A stretch of 64,000 nt of DNA from Symbiodinium kawagutii (Eukaryota > Sar > Dinophyceae > Suessiales > Symbiodiniaceae). Where the stretch lies: contig VSDK01012980.1 of assembly GCA_009767595.1 (NCBI GenBank), forward strand, positions 62,001 through 126,000, given 5' to 3'. Made by a program: the position numbers and the translations under genes. Positions 54,051 to 64,000 of the stretch are shown piece after piece; position 1 is the first letter of the stretch, and every line of letters starts with the position of its first letter. The notes below the pieces were generated by a model. The model had not been told where the DNA came from and did not search any database. It was given only the letters and a program-made list of their open reading frames with translations.

Positions 54051-56210
54051 GTGGCACGAAGAAGTGGTTTGCTAGCAGACTTCAAGGCTTTGCGTAAAGT
54101 AGAAGACTTTAGACCATGGTAATAGAATGGGCTAACGCCCAGGTGCCGCCGACCCCCTTTTTAAGAGCTGGTGTGAGCAAGGACTGAACCTGGTAAATCA
54201 CGGCTGGCGTTAGCCCCGCCTGTACCCAGACTCTCACAAGAGAAAGAACGGTCTCAAGGCCGGCAAACGGAAGGGCTGAGCCCGCGCGAAGACTGGGTGT
54301 TGGCCTCTTGGTAGCCTTGTTGGCTCTCTGGCCTGCTGCTATCTGCTCGGCTTTGTTTGCTTGCTGGTATCTGCTTGGCTGTGAGAACGGCTGCGCAGCG
54401 AAATGTTTCCGATGGGCAGCGGAGTGTTTCAAGGCGGCCAGGCCAAGGAACAAGTTCCACGCCTTGTTGGCTCTCTGGCCTGCTGCTATCTGCTTGGCTT
54501 TGTTGGCTTGCTGGTATCTGCTTGGCTGCGAGAATGGCTGCAGAGCGAAATGTGTCCGACGGGCAGCGGAGGGTTTCAAGGCGGCCAAACAGCAAGGCTC
54601 AACGCCCTTTAACACGTCTTGCTGCTCTAGCGTGCTGCTATCTGCTTGGCTCTGAGAACGGCTGCATAGCGAAATGTGTCCGACGGGCAGCGGAGGATTT
54701 CAAGGCGGCCAAACAGCAAGGCTCAACGCCCTTTAACACGTCTTGCTGCTCTAGCGTGCTGCTATCTGCTTGGCTCTGGGAACGGCTGCGCCGGGAAATG
54801 TGTCCGACGGGCAGCGGAGGATTTCAAGGCGGTCAAACAGCAAGGCTGAACGCCCTATAACACCTCCTGCTGCTATGGCCTGCTGCTATCTGCTTGGCTC
54901 TCGGAACGGCTGCGCCGGGGAAATGTGTCCGACGGGCAGCAAGCTGAACGCTGTATAACAACGGGTGTTGTCCTCTTGGTTTCTTTGTTGGCCTGCTGCT
55001 ACCTGCCTAACTCTAGAAACGGCAGCAAGGCTGAAATCGCTGAAAAGAGCGGCCGTGGCCAGAGCCAACGCCCAGGTGAAGGCGTTGGCCATAGTCAAGG
55101 CCAAGGAACAAGTTCCACACCACCGGTGGTCCCAGGCGCGGCCCCTGCCCTGGCGAAGGCAGGGGTCGGCGGATTATCCCCCATTAACAATTCTCAATGG
55201 ATATTGATGGAGTTATAACCCTTACAATCCATCAACAACAATCAACACTCTTATGAAACAACCTAAGATTATTGCAAATCTTAGGCAAATAATCATTAAA
55301 AAATCACCCTGCAGATGATATTTCCCTAAGATTTATGAACAATCTAACCATCATTTTCCAACAGCTCATCCTTCTCAGCCGAACCTCAGCTGCACCTTTG
55401 CCGCGGTGCGAACCACTCGCTCGTTGCGCTTGGGCCATGTCACGTTTCTCAGCCTCCACATCGATGACTGCTGGAACCTTGAGCCATGACGCTCGACGAG
55501 TTGGGTGGGGCACGCCATGGGGAAAAAATCAGAGGGAAACCATGGCAGTCTGGTGCCTTGACCCAGGTTACGAAAACGTGATCCTTCCTATGGAAGATCC
55601 ATCTCACGTGCGCATATTTTATCCTGGGGAATTCGATGTTGTCAGGCTGTTTCTTTTTCACGAAATCCGGGAGAATTCGCCAAGTAGCCTGTGAAAACGC
55701 ATGGTTGTCGCCTCAGGTTTTGCAATGTGTCGGTATCCCAAAGGGTTGATGCAACAACCTGAGGTTTGAACGAATTGTGAGTGATCAAAAACCGCCGTGC
55801 TCCTTTTTGTTTGACAACCGGTGGTTTCTCGAGCCATTTTGGGGTACCCCCACTTATTACTCATTCTGGTCAGTCACAAATTTCAGCCCAGCTGAAGGGG
55901 AATTCACCAGCGTGGCGATGGTGACTGAACACTGTTCTTGGTCCCTGATCAGGGCGGCATTCCTGGCAATGCAAGTGATGGGCGATTCTGATGACCCAAA
56001 AGCCTCAGCCCAAGCAATGCGAATCACATCAACGATTTTTTCTCCTAAGTGAGCATTATGTAAATCGTCAATCGGCTAATGTTCTGAACCAATGGTAGAT
56101 CCGTTTAAGAAAGATATAGTTTCAGCAAAGACGTTGGTAATCCATGGGTCATTGAAGAAAGATATATCATATATCATATATCTATAACCAATGGTTTAAC
56201 GGTTAATCCA
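54051..56210. other. Interval with tandem repeat; no secure exon
   Basis: Holds a minisatellite (54310-54960). The region 55335-55694 is open on both strands without family resemblance. The rest of C2, if it exists, should lie here. Confidence 0.45.
54310..54960. repeat. Minisatellite with about 118-bp units
   Basis: Units carry CTGCTATCTGCTTGGCT, GCGAAATGTGTCCGACGGGC and TTTCAAGGCGGCCAAACAGC. The two copies from about 54620 to 54856 are nearly identical; the outer ones are shorter or diverged. The long open frames on both strands come from this periodicity. Confidence 0.9.
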
Positions 56211-56341
56211 ATGGTAGCAAAGATGGCTGGTGATGTTGAACCCTTCAACCATGACAAGTCCCTTGTGCTACCTCTGCGCAACGAGGAGAAGCTGCGCAAG
56301 AGCCCCTTCTTCGCGGACTGCGACGCGGCGTTTTTGACGAG
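56211..56341 (+). CDS. Cyclic-nucleotide-binding domain exon (start of fold)
   Basis: GC-rich island. Reads LRNEEKLRKSPFFADCDAAF then LT, the typical beginning of a cNMP-binding domain ('LRxxPFFxxCDxxFLxxL'). The GC donor (ACGAG|gcgcca) joined to the next exon gives AAFLTRLIKDLSVEL, a good continuation. ATGs at 56211 and 56223 are possible starts, but the frame is open upstream, so this could be an internal exon. It could be a separate cGMP/cAMP-responsive kinase or channel gene. Confidence 0.55.
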
Positions 56342-57447
56342 GCGCCAGCAGTGGGAGTCGGGCTTCGGGGTAGTTGTGCTGTCGAAGGGGCAGGTTGGAG
56401 CTCCAAGGAGTGCCTGACTCTTGAGGTGGATAGCAGCCTGGTTTGGTAGCCTGTGGGAATTCAAGATAGCTGCTTGGGACAATCCACCGTTGCTAGATAG
56501 TTTGTTAATATTGTTTGATTCCCATAGGGTAGTCATCTTATTCTAAGGTCATGGTTGGTGTGGTGGTCGATGGTGACTGGTTTATTGGATAGTTGGGAAC
56601 TGGACAATCCACCATTCCATTTCGAGATAGTTTGTTTGTTTGGATTTGCAATTCTTCGTAGCTATGTTGATAGTGTTTGATTACCAGAGTATTTGGGCAC
56701 AGCTGGTTCGAGACCCCGCTATTTGCAGACACCGCTTGGGAGACAGTGATCTCCAGCCGGTACATTAGCTAGCTTTACCGAAGGGTAATCATTTTTGTAT
56801 GGTGGGTGCAAACAAGGTGTTATTTCCATACCCAACGGATGATTGTTGAATTTGACTCATCTTTCAGTGGTTCTTTTTCACTCTGCATTGAGCTCACACA
56901 ACCAAATTCTCCTAGGCACAACCTGGCAGGATAACCAACCAACACTGTCAATGACCGAGGTAGAGTTGCCTGTGACAGATGAGAATGATTGCGGTCAATC
57001 ACTCACTTTTAATGATCACCATTATCAACCATTGCTGTTATTAAGCATTATTAACCACTATTTCAGTTTCAGCCATTATTGATCATCAGTAATCAAGCAT
57101 TATTCACTAACCATTCATCAATCCATCCGTATTGACCTTTATAAATCAAGATGAACCATCACTTAACCAATATAAACCATTAATTGATACAATTGTTATC
57201 AACCATCAAACATTCTGAACTAACATTTCATCAATCATTCACCATTGGTTTGACTGTTATTGATTATTATTGACCAGGAATTCATCAGTACTTAGCCATT
57301 CTTAGCCATTCTCAATCACTGACCATTCACCAACCATCACCAACCACTGACCATGATCATCACCCAGTCGCATCATGGACGAGGGCCTACCCCAGGTCCA
57401 CCGTTACGACAGGCTTGGCCTTCCTGGGGTTTCCCGCCGCCGCGCAG

Positions 57448-57490
57448 GTTGATCAAGGATCTTTCGGTGGAGTTGATCACGGCCAACGAC
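57448..57490 (+). CDS. Cyclic-nucleotide-binding domain exon 2
   Basis: AG|G acceptor, probable GC donor (AACGAC|gcttaa). Reads LIKDLSVELITAND, the helix and first strand of the fold ('FLxxLxxxLxxxxxxxxD'). Confidence 0.55.
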
Positions 57491-58631
57491 GCTTAAGCAG
57501 TGTGAGGAATTGGGTGTCACCAGTTAGAGATGGTGGTGGTTTTTAAACCCATGTATAGTGGGGATGATTAGCAAGCTGGCTCATGGTGAATGATTAATAG
57601 GGCAAAGCAAGTAACAAAATTAGGGATATACCAATCATGATGGTGTGAAAAGTCATGGGGTACTCCCAAAGTCATGGATGGTTGATGCTTAACAATGGGT
57701 AACAATGGCTTGGAAATGGAAAAAATAAGCAATGATATGGGATATGCCAACTAGAGTGTTTGGTTTACAAAGGTAAATGGTCAAAACATGATAACCGGGG
57801 ATACATCCCATTCAAACAAACACCCTTATTAGTAGTGATGATTCACCCGTGGTGTTGGTTGAGAATGGTTGATGGTACTGCTTGATAGTGATGGATTACC
57901 CACTGATTTCAAGTTATGATAACAATTTTATTGGGCAATACCGGTCCTGGCTCCTCTTGCTGTGGAGGATCGGCAGTGCACTACAGTGCAGTGCTCTCCC
58001 AAGTTCCATGTCCAAAGGCTAGCACTGATAGAAAAAAATTGTCAATTTGAGTTGGTTATTCCGTCAGCTTGATGATGATCAGTGTCTCTGGAGATTGGAC
58101 CTACTCCGGCTAATTAGGTTCCAACTGTTACCTAATAGGTGGACTGAAGCAACCATTGATCATGGATCATGGGGGATGATAACCATGGTTGAGCAACTAG
58201 AATCGTTGATGGTTTGATGGACAGTTTTTCATGATGATGGTTGCTTGCCCAACAACAATAGGGGAAAATAGCATATGGTGGTAGTAGTAGTCGACAAAAA
58301 CGACAAACTGAAGAAAAGCCTTCCAGAAATGTGCGGGCAAGTCTACAGGAAACCCTTGGTTCAAACAAGGCTTTCCAAGGTGGCTCCCAGAAAAACCAGG
58401 GCAAGGTATTTGAACGCGCAGCTGGAGAACCATGGCTATAAACCTTATAGCAGTGGGACGTTACCAACCATGGTTCATCAGCAGTATAAGCCCATAGCCA
58501 GTAGCTGATGTAACCCTAGTAGCTGATTTAACCCCGTTCCCAACCATGGTTCCTTACCGTTTACCTTCTCAATGGACATGGTACATCCGGCCGTAGTGGC
58601 GACCAGCAGGCATGGTTGTTGGTGCGCTCAG

Positions 58632-58743
58632 GATGGGCGAGGTGGAGATTCTGCTGGCCAACTAAGTTCGTGTGGCGAAGCTGCAGGTGCGGTCACCGCG
58701 ATGCGTGGCACGGTGTGCTGGGGAATGTATAGCTTTTTGATAG
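58632..58743 (+). CDS. Candidate cyclic-nucleotide-binding exon (GEAA phosphate-cassette region)
   Basis: AG|G start in phase 0. Reads DGRGGDSAGQLSSCGEAAGA then VTAMRGTVCWGMYSF, loosely like 'LxxGxxFGExALxxxxRxATVxAxxxCxxWxLxxxxF'. A second frame over the first half reads MGEVEILL, also typical of this fold, so the exon structure is unsettled. Confidence 0.35.
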
Positions 58744-59642
58744 GGGAAACGGTTGGATTTTTGGAGGGAAAACAGCAATGAGAAGGAGATGTAATGAGAT
58801 ATACTAACAAGAACACATAATATATTGGCATGTATCTATGATAATATGTTTTCATATATGTTTTCATCTATTTGTTCATGATTATTTACAAATATATGTG
58901 AGTATCCATGAGTAGTGTACCCCTGTATCTGATTAGTTTCCCTGATTGTCAACGGCTATTTTTGGATGGTCAGTAGGTACTGCCATAGACAAACCTGGCA
59001 AGGGTCTGTCAATACGCAGCAGGCAACTTGATTGAGGCAATGGTCAAGATGGAAACGCCATGGTGATGAAGCCTATCTGTGGCATGGCAATTTTGTTGCC
59101 TGCAAGTATATGGCTATGGGCCAATATTCAAGCATCAATTGTGTGGGAGATAATGGCCAACGATAGTAGGGAAACGAAGGCGAATTTTGGTTCCCCTGGG
59201 GTACAGGGTTTTGACCAACAGCAATATCCCTATCATACCTCCCTATATATCCCTATCATTCCCTATCAATATGCCTCGCATGTCTTTCAGAGGGGTGTTT
59301 CAACCACCAACCAGATAGCCGTGACTATATCCTCATGTTTATCCTCCACTAGGATACATGTTGATCCATTATGCTACATGATCAATTATTATCATCCATG
59401 ACTATATGTATCATTCATATAGTGATATATCTCCACTGTCAATCATCCACATAGATAAATAAATAAATAAATAAATATATATATATATATTTATACAAGT
59501 ATATAATATGCATTCTACTGTCTCAAAATTATCCACAGCCATGCCTATGTATCTCCCAATTTCTTGCGATAGCCATGCCTACGTATCTCCATGCCTATGC
59601 ATCTATGCTCTCCCCATGGGCTGCCATTCGTGCTCCCAGGAG

Positions 59643-59738
59643 GGCACCGTCTTCCGAGACATGGCTGGGAACGCTCAGCTGTGGCTGGTTGCGGACTGCT
59701 TTGAACGGCTGGAAGCGAACAGTTACCCTTTTTTTGAG
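59643..59738 (+). CDS. Candidate exon after binding domain
   Basis: AG|G acceptor and strong GT donor (TTTGAG|gtaaac). Reads GTVFRDMAGNAQLWLVADCF then ERLEANSYPFFE. It may be a second, degenerate cyclic-nucleotide fold (GxxFxxMA...VADxF). Confidence 0.4.
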
Positions 59739-60419
59739 GTAAACCGGTAAACTTCCAGCTATGTTATGATTTTTCAATAGGTAAACTATATAGTTTTTAT
59801 AGTCGAACACTTCTGCTATAAATGGCAGATGTTCCACTACCGAAATGGATTAATAGCTGGGAATGATGGTTTCCGTCGGCTCATGATAGTGTCAATGATG
59901 TGGATCTTGATGGTTCATGATGGTTCAGAATGGCGGTTAGCTGATGATGGCTGATTGTATGGGATCTGACATAACAATGCAAAGCCCATCATGTCTAGAT
60001 GGCTTGCCTACCACAAGAAGCATTCCCAACAGACAATATCGTTGAATATGTGGGTAAGTATTGATGATAAATCAGGGCAAGGCAAGCAAAGGTAAATAAT
60101 TGAAAATTGTCAACTATTTCATTCAAGTGTGGATGCAAACCCCAACTGTGATTACCAAACCCAGTTGCAACTATTTCCACCAATGCTGATCATATAATTC
60201 ACGGGTCTTCAGCTATATTTCTGCAATCTGTTGGTTACTACCGGGGCCAACAAATGAGCGTGACAGTGACCATGCTTGTATTATACAATCATGATTGGCA
60301 AGATCATAGGCCGGCTTCATCATCATGTAATTTGTTTGATTGCATTGTTGCTAGTTGTTGACTCAATGTTTGAAGGGGCTAATTGGGGGCAGACATGGTA
60401 GCTTTGTGAGGTTGGGGAG

Positions 60420-60598
60420 GTGGGCATGCGTGCATGCAAGTCATGCCGCAGCAACAGCTTGTGTTGGGTTGGGAGTCACCTGAAGCCATGGTTCGCTTCA
60501 CGAAGGCTGCTGCGCGTCCCCCGGCCACATCCAATCCTCCTGTGCCCATCACAGACCTGGCTGCGCTGATGGCGATGAATCCGCCGCCGTTGCAAGCA
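60420..60598 (+). CDS. Exon of unknown function, Pro/Ala-rich
   Basis: AG|G acceptor, GT donor (CAAGCA|gtgagc). Reads QQLVLGWESPEAMVRFTKAA then ARPPATSNPPVPITDLAALM. GC-rich and open; no family recognised. Confidence 0.45.
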
Positions 60599-60801
60599 GT
60601 GAGCACTATGGGAAGGGTTACATTTCAGTTTGGCTACACTCCAGGCAGCTCGACAGGAAGTTGGAGGGATGAAATCGGTTTAGGGGGCATGGGGTTTCCA
60701 TGTGGGTGTCTTGGGCCAAAGCCTCTTGGCAAATGTAGCGCAGCTGAGGTCGATACCCGGGCTTGAAATTCGTGATCTGTGGCAAATCCCCGGAGTCCGA
60801 G

Positions 60802-61040
60802 GCAGGGGATGTGGCCCATGTGATGGTGAAGGCCAATACTCGGCCGTCTGTGGTGCCCGATGTGGACGCGTTGGTTGTTCTACAGCATGTGCAAGTTCGA
60901 GAATGCTGGCGCAACACCAGCGGTGTGATTCCAGAATCATTAGTGATCCATGGTCTTGCTGTTCGGGAGCTTGCTTTGACCCTTCCGGGCCCAAAGCGGG
61001 GTCGTGATGCGATTCAGCAACTTGGCTTTGTGGGTGTGTG
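60802..61040 (+). CDS. Possible exon(s) of unknown function
   Basis: AG|G start. One frame reads GDVAHVMVKANTRPSVVPDV and then VIPESLVIHGLAVRELALTL with high GC at third positions. A second frame is Cys-rich and also open. Boundaries and frame are unsettled. Confidence 0.35.
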
Positions 61041-61241
61041 GGTTGGAATGCACGGGATGAGGGTTATGATTGTGAAGATTCAATGGGCTACATTCAAGCG
61101 CCAGAAGATGGTGGGGGGTTTTGGATGGTGTTGCAGAAGATAAACATTATCCCACGGGGGATATCTGGTGTAGCATTCTAGGGCAGGCGGAGTGCAACTG
61201 GGCGGGCGGGAGTTGAGTTAAAGCTTGGACCTTGTCCTCAG

Positions 61242-61407
61242 GTCTTCGATGCAGATTGTGACCGCCCATCCAGAAGGAAACCGATTTCCGATGGCTGGAT
61301 TCAATGTGATGGAACTGTCGGAGGTGTCTGAGTTGTCAACGGACGCGTACTTCTGTATCGGCTTGAGAGTCACGGAGCTTGGTCTGGTTGAGGGAGAGGA
61401 GAATAAA
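61242..61407 (+). CDS. Exon of unknown function
   Basis: AG|G acceptor and GT donor (AATAAA|gtccgg). Reads SSMQIVTAHPEGNRFPMAGF then NVMELSEVSELSTDAYFCIG. No family recognised. Confidence 0.42.
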
Positions 61408-61681
61408 GTCCGGCGCCAATGCCGAATCACCAGCATGGACGGGAACACATCGATGGGATACTTGCCGGCAAGGGGATCCATTTATAGGTGGTTGTGATCG
61501 GGCGTTGAAAGGAAGAGTAGCATCTGTATTGCAGCGGCTGGCTGATCATGACAGGTTTGCCATGCGTGGTCAACACAATGACAGTGAGGGTAATGATGGG
61601 TCATGATGGAATATGATGTTTGACATCACCTGTTGGGGCATCATGCATTTTGGTGAAAGGTGATGGCCCACTGCTTGGGAT

Positions 61682-61816
61682 GCACCAACGATGATGTTGG
61701 GTAAGTTATCTTGCGAGTAATGGTCGTCAAGAAGGTTTCCTGTGTGGTGCAAGTCAGGGGCGGGTTCGCGCGACCGTTGTGTGTTAGATCGGGGACCCCC
61801 GGTGGTCGCGCGAACC
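61682..61816. repeat. Inverted-repeat element, copy 1
   Basis: GCACCAACGATGATG, then a perfect 13-bp inverted repeat (GGTTCGCGCGACC / GGTCGCGCGAACC, 61763-61775 and 61804-61816) around TGTGTGTTAGATCGGGGACC-type loop sequence. Confidence 0.85.
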
Positions 61817-62320
61817 TGTCTTGTCACGAGCTTGGTTATTTGGGGTATGCATGGATCGTCATTAGCCTTAGTGGTCATTGAGGGAAGCAGCTTTTGCAAG
61901 CATTGGGGACGAGGAATTAAGGGGGAATGATAGTAAATCCTTTGCCAAACAGTATTTGACCAGGTAATGGTTAATATATGGTGCCGGTTGAAAGCATGCA
62001 AAGGAACATGTATGGTATGGCAATTCGTGTTTGGTATGTTGATCAAGCGATACATGAGGATAGGCAAAGGGTTGTCGGGGAAACAACCACCCATCATCGC
62101 CAGGCAGCCAAGAGTAGTTGACATTTTATGTTATCTGTATCAATATGGCAAATGATCAATAATTGAAGCTAAGTGGTCATGCGATCTGCGTTCATATTTG
62201 CAGGTGCATGTATTCATATATATGTATATCTTTATACATATATAAGTATATAATTTATTGTATATATATTACGTATATGCGTATATAAACACGGCTTTTT
62301 GTATTTGGGCCATTGCTTAG

Positions 62321-62488
62321 GATGGACCCTGGTGCTCTTCGATTCTCATGCGGAGCACGCTCTTTTGCAAACCGGACAGCCCTTGGTGATCGCTGGGGCA
62401 ACAATGGCTTCTGGGACGGTGATCCATGCCTATGCCAACATGTCCTGCATCCTGAAATGGGAGGAGGAGAATTCTGGCGGCGTTGAGT
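62321..62488 (+). CDS. Candidate exon, function unknown
   Basis: AG|G acceptor. Reads WTLVLFDSHAEHALLQTGQP then LVIAGATMASGTVIHAYANM. A frame-shifted reading is also open, so the call is weak. Confidence 0.33.
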
Positions 62489-63064
62489 GAATCACATGGT
62501 GGCCTTGATGTGGCTCATGGTGATGTGGGTCAAAAAGATCTACATCTGGGTATTGCCGCGCTCAGTCCAATTGCATAGCTCCACTGTGAGCAAGAATCGT
62601 TGTTGTTGATTTTGACAGGGGCTTTGGTAAGCACACAACGTGTATGGCGCCAAAGGTGCTGTGAAGGAATCTTCATCCCAGCGGTTGCGCACAGTTTACA
62701 GATGTAAGGTTCAAGAATAGCAAAGCTAGTACACAAGTGGCCAACGTGTGCACCTGCAGCGAGCGAATGCACGCAGGGTTTTTTATGCCGCAGGCTTTTT
62801 CCCTGCTGTTGCGTTGAAAAAATAATTGCTGCCGCTGTGAGTTTTTGTGTAGTATATGTTGAAGCACCAACAGTACCAACATGCATCGGAGTGATTCAGA
62901 CTCAACCAATGGCGGAAAGGTTTGTGGCAACGTGCGTGCCTTGAACGCTGGTGTACCGACAGCGAGTAGGAGATGTTTGTCAGTTTAAGCACTAGCAACT
63001 ATGGCTGAGGATGGCTTCTTAATCAGCAACTCGCAGGGAGAGTTAGAATGGGCAGATGCATTCG

Positions 63065-63096
<32 letters not shown>

Positions 63097-63830
63097 TTTA
63101 TATACGCGTATACACCTATAGGTATAGATTTCTGTTTGCCCCCTTCCCGGACCTTGAAGCTTACTGTCTGGTTTTTGACTGGTTCTCCATCTTGCTTCAC
63201 CTTTTCTGGCTGTTTGCGCATGTGCTGTGGCAGGAGTTGAGTTCACCAATGGAATTTTTCCCAGGGGGTGCCCAAAGGTATGGTATCCAATGTTAGTTTT
63301 TGCCCTCACCTGACATTTTGTGATACGAATCTCACCGAGACTCCAATGGAACGTCGCCAAAATAACACCAGTCAGCGCTTCAATGAGGCTTGGGCTATTC
63401 TGTGGCAACTCCGGAAGCTTTTAAGCATCTGTTGCCCACCGTTCGGCCTCTTGGTTGCGTTTCAATGCAGCGCGGAATGGCAATAGCATGAACCAAGTCT
63501 ACTCGTTGGTAGACCATGGGCATTTGCAAGCGCTACAGAGATCAGCTCGATAAAGAGCTAACAATGTTCCGGGGATGTCATCCGATATCACCATGGCAAC
63601 AAAAGTGTTCTGGAGTCAGCAAGCGATGTGACAACCCCAGATCAACATGTATTCCAAAAAGCAGCTAAATGAGTGCGGCCAATGAAGGTCAAATTGATGG
63701 TAAGTGGGGACTTCGTGAGCACCGGATGGTTGATAATGATTAAGGAGTGATGTAACAATGCACAATGACACAATAGTTATGGTATATATTTGATATATCA
63801 AAACGATCTCACAGGGTGACGGCTGATAAC
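62489..63830. other. No secure feature
   Basis: AT-dinucleotide run at 63065-63095 and scattered short open frames. No recognised coding block. Confidence 0.4.
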
Positions 63831-63835
63831 CTGGG

Positions 63836-63970
63836 AGGCACCAACGATGATGGCTGACCTATTTTAGCTAGCAATTCTTGACCCTAACGTTGCGGGTATG
63901 GTATAATTATATGGCGTTTCGCGCGACCGTTGTGTCTTAGATGGGGGACCCTCGATGGTCGCACGAACCT
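63836..63970. repeat. Inverted-repeat element, copy 2
   Basis: Same layout as the 61.7 kb copy: GCACCAACGATGATG near 63838, then GTTTCGCGCGACC / GGTCGCACGAACC arms (63916-63969) with a closely similar loop. It differs at a few positions, including both arms. Confidence 0.82.
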
Positions 63971-64000
63971 GGGTTGCCACTCTTCACCCTATCAATCACT

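Noticed and set aside
54109..54860. Open frames of 113-168 codons over the 118-bp repeat
   Set aside because: Explained by periodicity of the repeat on both strands.
55335..55694. 119-codon open frame starting with ATG
   Set aside because: Opposite strand is also open and no family resemblance or splice logic was found.
1..64000. Spliced-leader relict, tRNA or rRNA genes
   Set aside because: I looked for the dinoflagellate spliced-leader core and for tRNA-like stems by eye and found none; a tRNA scan was not possible.

Overview
The window looks like a dinoflagellate nuclear genome, most likely Symbiodiniaceae or a close relative. Three observations point there. Short conserved coding blocks are separated by long, repeat-rich introns. 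Every confidently placed exon begins after an AG|G acceptor, and many introns start with GC, one probably with GA, which is the unusual dinoflagellate splice signature. The main gene is an alveolate-type fusion of a P4-ATPase (phospholipid flippase) with a guanylate cyclase. No bacterial-style gene organisation is visible.

Main gene, + strand, about 1.0-54.1 kb and open at the left edge. (i) 1.0-8.6 kb carries the second half of a P4-ATPase, from the end of the P domain (GDGGND hinge) through TM5-TM10. (ii) 8.6-20 kb is a poorly resolved linker in long introns, with a 1.1 kb GAT/GAC array and a minisatellite. (iii) 20.6-24.8 kb has exons for the first cyclase membrane block. (iv) 25.3-38.7 kb has the exons of the first class III cyclase domain (C1). 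(v) 43.1-48.8 kb has exons for the second membrane block. (vi) 49.5-54.05 kb has the second cyclase domain (C2). C1 has lost the second metal aspartate (GDxY became GKTF) but keeps the guanine-specifying Glu and the Asn/Arg pair. C2 keeps both metal Asp positions but has Cys at the guanine-specifying position. The two halves therefore look like complementary parts of one active site.

A 9.7 kb Ty1/copia LTR retrotransposon (28443-38159) sits in the sense direction inside the intron that separates the last part of C1 (KGKG exon at 38.7 kb) from the rest. Its 143-bp LTRs appear identical, so the insertion is recent. Its coding region is three open segments separated by one in-frame UGA and one +1 frame change, and it carries an arginine/serine-rich domain between protease and integrase.

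Downstream on the same strand (56.2-62.5 kb) are further exon-like blocks. The first two splice into the start of a cyclic-nucleotide-binding fold, so a possible cGMP effector lies next to the cGMP synthase. The remaining blocks are unassigned. The rest of the window is intronic or intergenic, with microsatellites, minisatellites, hairpins, a duplicated inverted-repeat element (61.7 and 63.9 kb) and one 15-N assembly gap at 42794.
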